21,215 nt of DNA. It comes from Fidelibacterota bacterium. Its GTDB lineage: Bacteria; Fidelibacterota; UBA2242. Numbering within the stretch: position 1 is the stretch's first letter; every line of letters starts with the position of its first letter. Both the position numbers and the translations under genes were made by a program. A model generated the notes under the pieces. It was not told the origin of the DNA, ran no database searches, and saw only the letters and a program-made list of their open reading frames with translations. The stretch covers positions 1 through 21,215 of the forward strand of contig QNCV01000009.1 in the NCBI GenBank assembly GCA_003645845.1, read 5' to 3'. Positions 14,691 through 21,215 of the stretch are shown one piece after another.

Positions 14691-15315
14691 ATCGACCTAT
14701 TTTATCGGGATTGCCGGGAATATCGGTGTAGGAAAGACAACCATGACGGACATTATTGCCGACCGGTTCGGTTGGCGTCCGTTCTATGAATCCGTGATTG
14801 ATAATCCCTATCTGGAAGATTTTTATGAAGACATGAAACGCTGGAGTTTTAATCTTCAGGTGTACTTTTTATCCCATCGTTTCCGAACCCACAAAACCAT
14901 GACGGAAAGCGGTTTTTCGGCTATTCAGGATCGGACAATTTATGAGGATGTTGAAATATTTGCTCGCAATCTCTATGAAATGGGGAATATGTCTCAACGC
15001 GACTGGGATAATTACCGGGCGCTTTTCGAAATTATGACCTCTTATCTGAAAAAACCGGACCTCATTCTCTATCTGAGAGCCAGTGTGGACACACTCCTGA
15101 CCCGGATAAAAAAGCGCTCCCGTGGTTTTGAGTCGAATATATCCCCTGAATATATTTACCGTTTGAACATTTCCTATGAACGCTGGATCAAACGGATTCA
15201 GGGTGAGTTTCCGGTGAAGATCGTTGAGACCGACAATTTCAACATTTTTGAAGACACCGACCAGTTGGAGATACTGCTTCGGGAGATTCGGCAATTTTGT
15301 CCGGTCTGTGAATAA
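14683..15315 (+). CDS. Deoxynucleoside kinase (dGK/dAK type)
   Basis: Phosphorylates a deoxynucleoside to its 5'-monophosphate for salvage into dNTPs. The product is 210 residues, the usual size. The P-loop GNIGVGKTT is at 12-20, followed by the substrate-site QVYFLSHRF and the DRTIYEDVEIFA motif (the DRS/DRT sensor plus a base-contacting acidic residue). PDLILYLRA precedes a LID region containing RSRGFESNISPEYIYRL and YERW. The series resembles Bacteroidetes deoxyadenosine/deoxyguanosine kinases; the base specificity cannot be set from sequence. It starts at GTG 14683, inside the end of mtaB (8-base overlap), with GGGAG a few bases upstream. A separate promoter candidate follows before purN, so this gene probably ends its unit, although no terminator hairpin is visible. 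Confidence 0.9.
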   Translation: MSKSTYFIGIAGNIGVGKTTMTDIIADRFGWRPFYESVIDNPYLEDFYEDMKRWSFNLQVYFLSHRFRTHKTMTESGFSAIQDRTIYEDVEIFARNLYEMGNMSQRDWDNYRALFEIMTSYLKKPDLILYLRASVDTLLTRIKKRSRGFESNISPEYIYRLNISYERWIKRIQGEFPVKIVETDNFNIFEDTDQLEILLREIRQFCPVCE

Positions 15316-15344
15316 TTCGGACAATTTCTTTGTAAATATCAGTA

Positions 15345-15376
15345 ATTGGATTTACCGAAGCTTTTCGATAAATTCA
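15345..15376 (+). promoter_or_regulatory. Candidate purN-purH promoter
   Basis: ATTG (15345-15348), 20 bases, then TAAATTCA (15369-15376), in the 96-base gap before purN. Against TTTG-N20-TAnnTTTG there is one mismatch upstream and two downstream. The expected start point near 15383 would leave a leader of about 30 bases. The N20 spacing is shared with the other candidates in this window. No purine riboswitch-like structure is evident in the gap. Confidence 0.32.
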
Positions 15377-15411
15377 GCTGCTGTTTTAGGATTTGATTGG
15401 GATTACTGGAA

Positions 15412-16032
15412 TTGAAAAATATCGCCGTATTTGCGTCGGGCCGGGGATCGAATTTTTTAGCGGTTCTCAGACAGATAGAACGGGGTAAGATTGATGGTCG
15501 GGTAGTCTGTGTCATCAGCGATCATGTCAGACCGCCGGTTTTTGAGATTGCCGGAAAGCACGGCATTCCGACGCATTGGGTGAATCGTAAGCAATTTTCG
15601 AATGCGGCGGATTATGCGGAATTTATGCTGAACTTACTGGAGAACTACCGTGCCGACCTGGTTTTGCTGGCCGGTTATCTGAAGCTGATTCCGACGCCGG
15701 TGGTCCGGCGCTACCGTTATGCCATGATTAATATTCACCCGGCGCTTCTTCCGAATTTTGGCGGAAAAGGGTTTTACGGAGAAAAAGTTCATCGGGCAGT
15801 AATAGAATCGGGTGTTAAAATTACCGGAGTAACGGTTCATTTTGTCGATGAACACTATGATCGGGGAGCCGTTATCGCCCAGGAGAAAGTTGCGGTTGAA
15901 CCGGAGGATACACCGGAAACTCTGGCAAAACGGGTTCTAAAAGTGGAACATCGCCTGTTGCCGAAAGTTGTCGGGGCTTTTTGTGATGATCAAATAAAAG
16001 TACTGGAAAACGGAAAAGTGGTTTGGAATTGA
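15412..16032 (+). CDS. purN: Phosphoribosylglycinamide formyltransferase
   Basis: Transfers a formyl group from 10-formyl-THF to GAR in purine synthesis. The product is 206 residues from the chosen start. The N-terminal phosphate-binding loop is ASGRGSN (residues 8-14). The catalytic triad is present as Asn107 and His109 in INIHPALLP and Asp150 in EHYDRGAVI, equivalent to E. coli N106, H108 and D144. The loop after the HP motif, FGGKGFYGEKVHRAVIESG, is the form seen in Bacteroidetes-like enzymes rather than the proteobacterial one. The frame is also open to TTG 15397 (AGGA 5 bases before it). TTG 15412 is preferred because homologues begin MKNIAVFASG, with GGGA 9 bases upstream. It overlaps purH, so the two de novo purine steps are coupled. 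Confidence 0.92.
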   Translation: MKNIAVFASGRGSNFLAVLRQIERGKIDGRVVCVISDHVRPPVFEIAGKHGIPTHWVNRKQFSNAADYAEFMLNLLENYRADLVLLAGYLKLIPTPVVRRYRYAMINIHPALLPNFGGKGFYGEKVHRAVIESGVKITGVTVHFVDEHYDRGAVIAQEKVAVEPEDTPETLAKRVLKVEHRLLPKVVGAFCDDQIKVLENGKVVWN

Positions 16033-17579
16033 TAGGTGATTTTGTAATAAAGCGGGCTATAATCAGTGTCTGGAACAAGAAAGGCATTATTCCCCTGGCC
16101 AAAAAGCTGGTACAAAAGGGGGTTGAAATATACAGTACCGGAGGCACGTTTAAAGTTCTGACGGAAAATGGAATTCCGGTAACCAAAATAGAGGATTTAA
16201 CCGGATTTCCGGAGATTATGAACGGTCGAATCAAGACGCTTCATCCGTTGGTTTTTTCCGGAATTTTGGCAGACCGGTCAAATTCCGGTCATCAACAGGA
16301 TTTGCAGAGGGTTGGAGCCCTTGATTTTCAACTGATAGTCGTCAACCTTTACCCTTTTGCCGAGACTTTTTATGCCGGTGATAAATCCGATAGCGAGATT
16401 GTTGAAATGATTGATATCGGCGGTCCGAGTATGCTGCGGGCGGCTTCAAAAAACTATAACAGCGTGGTGGTTCTGTCCGATCCTTCGCAATACTCCGATT
16501 TCATTGAACGGCTGAATAATGGTACGATCGATGAAGAGTATCGACGTTTACTGGCTGGAGCTGTTTTCATCAAAACCGCCGGCTACGATGCCGAAATTGC
16601 CGGTTTTTTCTCAGGGAAAGCCGATGGTTTGCCGGATTTATGGATGAACCGGTACCGTAAGCGTGCGGAACTGCGGTATGGGGAAAACCCTGACCAGAAA
16701 GCCGCTTTATATTCACCGGTATCCGCTGCCGAATCACTGCCTTTTATCCAATTGCAGGGCAAAGAGATATCCTATAACAACTATGTCGATTGTATTGCGG
16801 CTTATCGTGTGGCAATGGAATTCAGTACCGAAAAAGTCGTATGTGCGAATCTTAAGCATACGAATCCCTGCGGATTTGGTGTGGCCGATTCGGCGTTGGA
16901 TGCCTATAAACGGGCGGTCAGAGCCGATCCTGTCAGCTATTATGGTGGTATTGTCAGTGTAAATCGTCCGGTTGATAGAGCTGTCGCGGAGGAGTTTGCC
17001 AAGAGTTTTCTGGAATGCATCGTGGCTCCGGAATTCAGCCGGGAAGCCATTGAAATTCTCAAAAAGCGGAAAAATCTGCGCCTTCTCATTCCAAACAGAG
17101 ACTATCTGGATTATCCCTATGATGTCCGGGCTTACGGAAAGGGTCTGTTGGTTCAGGAACACCAGATGCCTGAAGATAGGGAGGAGGCCTGGGATATAGT
17201 AACCGAGAGGAGACCGGATGATTCTTTTTTCAGGGCGCTTAGAATTGGCTGGCATATTGTTAAGCATGTGAAATCCAATGCGATTGTTCTGGCCGATAAA
17301 AACGGTTCCGTCGGTGTTGGCGCCGGGCAGATGTCCCGGGTGGATTCCATGAAGATTGCTATTCGAAAAGCCGGCGAGGCGGGCCTTGAAATTAAAAATA
17401 CGATTATTGCTTCCGATGCTTTTTTCCCCTTCAGAGATTCGATTGATTTGGCGGCGAAATACGGAATTGCAGGAGTTATTCAGCCGGGTGGAAGTATCCG
17501 TGACAAAGAGGTTATCCGGGCCTGTGAGGAACATAATATGTTTATGTTATTTACACATAAGCGGGTTTTTAAACATTAA
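16029..17579 (+). CDS. purH: Bifunctional AICAR formyltransferase / IMP cyclohydrolase
   Basis: Carries out the last two steps to IMP: formylation of AICAR and ring closure of FAICAR. The product is 516 residues from this start. The N-terminal MGS-like cyclohydrolase domain (about 8-200) shows ISVWNKKGI, YSTGGTFK, EIMNGRIKTLHP and IDIGGPSMLRAA. The AICAR transformylase domain follows, with RYGENPDQKAA and the catalytic Lys276-His277 in LKHTNPCGFG. GAGQMSRVDS and the C-terminal QPGGSIRD are also intact. TTG 16029 overlaps the purN TGA by 4 bases (TTGA), as at two other junctions here; in-frame TTG 16023 is the alternative. An AGGTGA lies at 16034-16039 but no standard start codon follows it in frame. 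mreB begins 14 bases after the stop. Confidence 0.95.
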   Translation: MIGDFVIKRAIISVWNKKGIIPLAKKLVQKGVEIYSTGGTFKVLTENGIPVTKIEDLTGFPEIMNGRIKTLHPLVFSGILADRSNSGHQQDLQRVGALDFQLIVVNLYPFAETFYAGDKSDSEIVEMIDIGGPSMLRAASKNYNSVVVLSDPSQYSDFIERLNNGTIDEEYRRLLAGAVFIKTAGYDAEIAGFFSGKADGLPDLWMNRYRKRAELRYGENPDQKAALYSPVSAAESLPFIQLQGKEISYNNYVDCIAAYRVAMEFSTEKVVCANLKHTNPCGFGVADSALDAYKRAVRADPVSYYGGIVSVNRPVDRAVAEEFAKSFLECIVAPEFSREAIEILKKRKNLRLLIPNRDYLDYPYDVRAYGKGLLVQEHQMPEDREEAWDIVTERRPDDSFFRALRIGWHIVKHVKSNAIVLADKNGSVGVGAGQMSRVDSMKIAIRKAGEAGLEIKNTIIASDAFFPFRDSIDLAAKYGIAGVIQPGGSIRDKEVIRACEEHNMFMLFTHKRVFKH

Positions 17580-17593
17580 TTGATGGAGCAAAT

Positions 17594-18607
17594 ATGGGAT
17601 TCTCGTTTTTTAATTTTTTTGGAGGAGACATTGCAATCGATCTGGGGACGGCAAACACCCTGATTTACATGAAAGGCAAGGGAATTCTGCTGGACGAACC
17701 CAGTATTGTGGCCCGCTCAACCCATGACGGTGAGGTTTTGGCTGTCGGTAGTGATGCGAAGGAAATGTTGGGAAAAACCCACCGGGATATTACCACTATC
17801 CGTCCGCTGAAAGACGGTGTCATTGCCGATTTTGAGATGTCGGATGCCATGATTCGGGGATTCATCCGGAAAATCAATATGAGCCGGATTGCCCGGCCAC
17901 GGATCGTGATCTGTATTCCTTCCGGTATTACGGAAGTTGAAAAACGGGCGGTCAGGGATTCGGCCGACCGGGCGAATGCACGGGAGGTTTATCTGGTTGA
18001 AGAACCGGTTGCGGCGGCAATTGGAATCGGGATTGACATTTCCAGACCGGTGGGTAATATAATTGTCGATGTTGGCGGGGGAACAACCGAAATTGCCGTT
18101 ATTGCTCTGAACGGTATTGTGACGAAACAGGCCATCCGGGTGGCCGGTGATGAAATGGATGAAGCCATTATCCAGTATTTTAAATCGGAGCATAATCTGC
18201 TGATCGGAGAACGCACGGCGGAGTGGATCAAGTGTACGGTGGGATCGGCAATGCCTATCAACGATACGACAATTTCGGTGAAAGGCCGCAGTCTGGTAGC
18301 CGGAATACCCAAGACTATCGAAGTGTCGTCGGTGGAAATTCGCGAATGTCTGAAGGATACGGTTGATTTGATTGCCCAGGCGATTAAACAGGCTCTGGAA
18401 ATGACACCTCCGGAACTCTCTTCGGATATTTTGGACCGGGGAATAATAATGACCGGCGGTGGTTCCCAACTAAAGGGGCTTGACCAGCGTATCCGGGTTG
18501 AAACGGATCTGCCGGTGAATGTTGCGGAAGAACCGTTACTCTCCGTGGTGAAAGGGACGGGGCTCATCATTGAGGATATAGAAAAGTATAAAGAAGTTCT
18601 TGTGTAG
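17594..18607 (+). CDS. mreB: Rod shape-determining protein MreB
   Basis: Actin-like ATPase that forms filaments under the inner membrane and directs the elongasome. The product is 337 residues, the usual length. It starts with a short hydrophobic, amphipathic N-terminus (GFSFFNFFGG) suited to membrane contact. Phosphate loop 1 follows as DLGTANTLIYMKGKGI, then DEPSIVA, the VEEPVAAAIGIG block, phosphate loop 2 VDVGGGTTEIAVI and the C-terminal ITGG-like MTGGGSQLKGLD. GGAG (17585-17588) lies 5 bases before the ATG. It opens the mreBCD-mrdA cluster, which marks the cell as a rod or elongated shape. No promoter was recognised in the 14-base gap, so it may be read through from purH or transcribed from within it. 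Confidence 0.97.
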   Translation: MGFSFFNFFGGDIAIDLGTANTLIYMKGKGILLDEPSIVARSTHDGEVLAVGSDAKEMLGKTHRDITTIRPLKDGVIADFEMSDAMIRGFIRKINMSRIARPRIVICIPSGITEVEKRAVRDSADRANAREVYLVEEPVAAAIGIGIDISRPVGNIIVDVGGGTTEIAVIALNGIVTKQAIRVAGDEMDEAIIQYFKSEHNLLIGERTAEWIKCTVGSAMPINDTTISVKGRSLVAGIPKTIEVSSVEIRECLKDTVDLIAQAIKQALEMTPPELSSDILDRGIIMTGGGSQLKGLDQRIRVETDLPVNVAEEPLLSVVKGTGLIIEDIEKYKEVLV

Positions 18608-18612
18608 TTTGA

Positions 18613-19401
18613 ATGTGGAGAAAAATTCTATCCCTCCTGTTTGATTTCTATGATTATCTGCTGCTGGTATTCCTGCTGATTTTATCTTTCATTATTCTAT
18701 TTATGAACGAAGCGCCGCAGATTCGCTCCTTACAGGGCGATATTGCTGATGTGTTTGCGTTTGTTCATTATCCCGGAATGTGGATAAATGATCTGTCGGG
18801 GCTTTTGAAAGAGAATGAGGAACTGAAGCAGGAAAATCTGCAACTCAAACTACAGAATATTGAGTTTAAAGAAGCGTACCTGGAAAACCAGCGTTTAAAG
18901 CGGATGCTGGGTTTCATGGATAGTACCCACTACGAGATTATACCGGCAAAGGTCATTAACCGGGGTACATCGCCGGCAATGAATTCAATCCTTCTGAATG
19001 TGGGAAAGCGGCAAGGGATTAAACCGAACATGACAGTTATTTCAACAAAGGGGATTATCGGGAAAACAATTGCCGTTGGAGATAAAACCACTCAATGCCA
19101 AGTTTTTACGGATGTCAATTTTCGCCTGAGTGTCAAGTTTCAATCCTCCCGGGTTCTGGGGATTGCACAGTGGACGCCGAACGGATCCGCACTGGTTCGT
19201 GAAATTCCCGGCACTGCTAAAATCAAACCCGGTGAATTGGTTCTGACTTCCGGCTACAGTCAGATTTATCCGCCGAATATTATTGTCGGTGAAGTCATTG
19301 AAATTATTAAAAATGAAAATGAACCCTATCAGTCGGTGATTATTAAAACCAGCGCAGATGTGAATTCCCTTGAGGAGGCCTTTGTAATTCTTTCCTATTG
19401 A
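18613..19401 (+). CDS. mreC: Rod shape-determining protein MreC
   Basis: Bitopic inner-membrane protein that links MreB to periplasmic PBP2 and activates it. The product is 262 residues. A short cytoplasmic N-terminus leads into one membrane helix (about 11-31). A coiled coil rich in Glu, Leu and Lys follows (about 62-98: LLKENEELKQENLQLKLQN), then the two-lobed beta-barrel periplasmic domain. This contains VINRGTSPAMNSILLNVGKRQGI, KGIIGKTIAVG and a GELVLTSGYSQIYPPNIIVGEV block, all typical of the family. It starts 5 bases after the mreB stop. Its end is separated from mreD by 3 bases. Confidence 0.93.
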   Translation: MWRKILSLLFDFYDYLLLVFLLILSFIILFMNEAPQIRSLQGDIADVFAFVHYPGMWINDLSGLLKENEELKQENLQLKLQNIEFKEAYLENQRLKRMLGFMDSTHYEIIPAKVINRGTSPAMNSILLNVGKRQGIKPNMTVISTKGIIGKTIAVGDKTTQCQVFTDVNFRLSVKFQSSRVLGIAQWTPNGSALVREIPGTAKIKPGELVLTSGYSQIYPPNIIVGEVIEIIKNENEPYQSVIIKTSADVNSLEEAFVILSY

Positions 19402-19404
19402 TAT

Positions 19405-19881
19405 ATGAATAAGATATTAGTATTAATCGGTTTTAGTTTGTTGGCTGTCCTTATCCAGGTTACTGTTGGTCCCTGGCTATCTATCGCTGATATCAGACCT
19501 GACTTTATTCTGATCCTGGTTATGTTGGTCGGGATCAAGTACGGGCGAGTTCCGGGCGAAACTTATGGATTTGTTTTTGGAATGATTGTCGATTTTATCG
19601 GGATTGGTTCATTCCTGGGCCTTTCGGCCCTGGCCAAAACCTTCGCCGGATTTCTGGCCGGATTTCTAAAAGGGCGGAGAACCAGGCTAAATAGTTTTAC
19701 CTTTTATCTATTTTCGGGATTAATCATTTTTATTCATTATGCCATCTTTTATTTGATTAATTTTCATTCGGCAGACCATTCAATCCAGTTTACTGCGGTT
19801 CGTTATATTATCCCCGATGCCGTATATACATTGGTTATTTTCATTATTTTTGATTACCTTTTTTCCCCGGATAATGTTTAA
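19405..19881 (+). CDS. mreD: Rod shape-determining protein MreD
   Basis: Small polytopic inner-membrane component of the elongasome. The product is 158 residues with about five hydrophobic segments. The family features are the IRPDFILILVMLVGIKYGRVPGE stretch (split here as IRPDFILI and KYGRVPGE), then FGMIVDFIGIGSFLGLSALAK, which holds the conserved acidic residue in a helix, and FLAGFLKGR. Sequence conservation of MreD is low in general, so the position between mreC and mrdA adds much of the confidence. The ATG lies 3 bases after the mreC stop. Confidence 0.9.
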   Translation: MNKILVLIGFSLLAVLIQVTVGPWLSIADIRPDFILILVMLVGIKYGRVPGETYGFVFGMIVDFIGIGSFLGLSALAKTFAGFLAGFLKGRRTRLNSFTFYLFSGLIIFIHYAIFYLINFHSADHSIQFTAVRYIIPDAVYTLVIFIIFDYLFSPDNV

Positions 19882-19884
19882 ATT

Positions 19885-21215
19885 ATGTTCTATTCACCGA
19901 ACAATGTCACATCGTTGCATCGCAATCTGTTTATAATAACAGTATTTGTTCTGTTTGCAATTCTTGGTATTCGTCTGTACCAATTGCAAATTGTGGAATA
20001 TAATCGTTATGCCGATATTTCTGAGGCAAATCGAATCCGGGTCATCTCGAAAGAGGCTCCGCGGGGCATCATCTATGACCGGAATGGTCAGATTATTGTC
20101 GGCAACAAATCCCAGTATAATGTGAACCTGATTCCTTTTGAAGTCGGGGAAAACGATTCTATATATCATTTGCTCAGTGGGATATTGAATCTTTCGGAAA
20201 CGGTAATTCGTCAAAGAGTGAAACGTAACTGGCGTGGTCGCTTTTTACCGGTAAAGATAGCCGAGGACATTGATTTTAGAACGTTGACTGAATTAGAAGA
20301 GCGGCGCCTGGAACTTCCCGGTGTTATGTATTCGCTGGAAGCGATTCGGTCGTTTCCGAGTCAGGCTCGTTTAAGTCATGTGTTGGGCTATTTAAGAGAG
20401 ATCGATCAGAAAGATTTAAATATTATCAAGGATTATGGGTACCGGTCCGGTGATTTGGTTGGATGGAAGGGTGTTGAGCGGGAATATGAAAATATCCTGC
20501 GTGGAAAACGGGGATATGAATATGTTCAGGTCAATGTGTTTGGTCAGGAAGTGGGAAAAGTTCACGACGAACGCAGTGTCAAAGCGCAATTTGGCAATGA
20601 TCTGTATTTGACTGTCGATCTCGGGTTGCAGGTATATATTGAGCAGTTATTGGACGGGAAAAAGGGGGCAGTCGTTGTAATGGACGCTGAAACCGGTGAA
20701 ATTTTGGCCATGGTCAGTAAACCGGACTATTCACCGGCGCTTTTCTCAGGTATTGTTAAGTCATCTGTCTGGAATGATTTATTGAACAATCCGGATCGTC
20801 CCCTTTATAATCGTGTAACCCAGGGTACCTATCCGCCGGGATCGGTGTTTAAAATTGTTGCCGCAATGACTTCCCTGGAAGAGGATATTCAGGATCCGAA
20901 CGCAACCGTACGGTGCCGTGGTGTCTATAAATTGGGCCGTCGGGATTTCAAGTGCTGGAAACTCAGTGGACATGGCCGAATGAATCTGCATGATGCCATA
21001 GTGAATTCCTGCAATGTTTATTTTTATTCGTTAATTCGTAAAATTGACCTGAATCTCTGGGCTGAATATGCCCGGAAATTTCGATTCGGTGAATTAACTC
21101 GTATCGATCTGTATGGCGAATCCGAAGGGGTGGTACCGGACGAAAGTTTTCTGGATGAAAAATACGGAGACGGCGGGTGGAGTGAGGGCAATAAACTGAA
21201 TCTTGTGATTGGCCA
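19885..21215 (+). CDS. mrdA: Penicillin-binding protein 2, 3' end beyond window
   Basis: Transpeptidase that cross-links peptidoglycan during cell elongation, working with RodA and MreBCD. The first 443 residues are visible with the frame open to the window end. A short cytoplasmic tail is followed by one membrane helix (about 15-35, ITVFVLFAILGIRLYQLQIV). The pedestal domain starts with NRIRVISKEAPRGIIYDRNG, a classic class-B PBP block. The active-site SxxK is Ser320-Val-Phe-Lys323 within YPPGSVFK, and the second motif SxN is Ser375-Cys-Asn377. The KTG motif would lie past the edge. The ATG lies 3 bases after the mreD stop. Placement after mreD supports MrdA (PBP2) over FtsI. Confidence 0.95.
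   Translation, partial: MFYSPNNVTSLHRNLFIITVFVLFAILGIRLYQLQIVEYNRYADISEANRIRVISKEAPRGIIYDRNGQIIVGNKSQYNVNLIPFEVGENDSIYHLLSGILNLSETVIRQRVKRNWRGRFLPVKIAEDIDFRTLTELEERRLELPGVMYSLEAIRSFPSQARLSHVLGYLREIDQKDLNIIKDYGYRSGDLVGWKGVEREYENILRGKRGYEYVQVNVFGQEVGKVHDERSVKAQFGNDLYLTVDLGLQVYIEQLLDGKKGAVVVMDAETGEILAMVSKPDYSPALFSGIVKSSVWNDLLNNPDRPLYNRVTQGTYPPGSVFKIVAAMTSLEEDIQDPNATVRCRGVYKLGRRDFKCWKLSGHGRMNLHDAIVNSCNVYFYSLIRKIDLNLWAEYARKFRFGELTRIDLYGESEGVVPDESFLDEKYGDGGWSEGNKLNLVIG

Noticed and set aside
16734..17534. Minus-strand open frame of 266 codons opposite purH
   Set aside because: It lies wholly inside purH, which has intact catalytic motifs. The antisense translation has no recognisable domain and no ribosome binding site.
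17717..18570. Minus-strand open frames of 250 and 193 codons opposite mreB
   Set aside because: Shadow frames of a highly conserved gene; the products are rich in Arg, Asn, His and Ser with no known fold.
1..21215. Search for mobile elements, CRISPR repeats, tRNA or rRNA genes and long repeats
   Set aside because: No transposase, integrase, regularly spaced repeat, tRNA-like cloverleaf or rRNA segment was recognised. The largest gap between genes is 162 bases (4801-4962).

Overview
The window is a dense, almost entirely co-directional block of core bacterial genes: 19 coding sequences, all on the + strand except rpsT. There is no sign of mobile DNA, CRISPR, rRNA or tRNA. The organism is a diderm (Gram-negative) bacterium, because it has a Kdo transferase (WaaA/KdtA) for lipopolysaccharide, TatC, and a rod-shape mreBCD-mrdA cluster. 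Several signs point to the FCB side of the tree. PurN carries the GGKGFYG-type loop I associate with Bacteroidetes-like enzymes, the deoxynucleoside kinase resembles the Bacteroidetes type, and several intergenic regions hold TTTG-N20-TAnnTTTG-like promoters. However, many genes have recognisable Shine-Dalgarno sequences, which fits an FCB-affiliated lineage (for example the Calditrichota/Zixibacteria/Marinimicrobia neighbourhood) better than a true Bacteroidetes. This placement is inference, and the phylum is not resolved.

Layout. 1-2693: the 3' part of hutH, then guaB 4 bases later. 2712-2966: rpsT, convergent with guaB and divergent from what follows. 3047-4049: a DUF2953 membrane protein overlapping a GerW/YtfJ-family gene. 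4123-4800: a CRP/FNR-type regulator in its own unit, with a promoter before it and a hairpin terminator after it. 4963-10912: a tightly packed run of tatC, a polyprenyl diphosphate synthase, waaA, two ECF-type ABC ATPases, and one gene encoding a CDP-alcohol phosphatidyltransferase fused to the SRP receptor FtsY. 10955-15315: rimO, rmlA (long form), mtaB and a deoxynucleoside kinase. 15412-17579: purN-purH. 17594 to the window end: mreB-mreC-mreD-mrdA, the last gene cut by the window edge.

How the genes work together. The 4963-10912 block is an envelope and membrane-biogenesis cluster: Tat export, isoprenoid chain synthesis, LPS core assembly, vitamin/metal import ATPases, phospholipid head-group synthesis and SRP-dependent membrane insertion. 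The most unusual item is the PgsA-FtsY fusion. The reading frame is unbroken, and there is no ATG, GTG or TTG in frame between residues 171 and 241, so the FtsY half appears to be made only as part of a six-helix membrane protein. Second, the two ECF ATPases carry complementary substitutions (H-switch His to Gln in one, D-loop Asp to Gly in the other). In the expected heterodimer both fall in the same composite ATP site, which suggests one degenerate site. Third, genes here repeatedly couple through a TTGA stop/start overlap.
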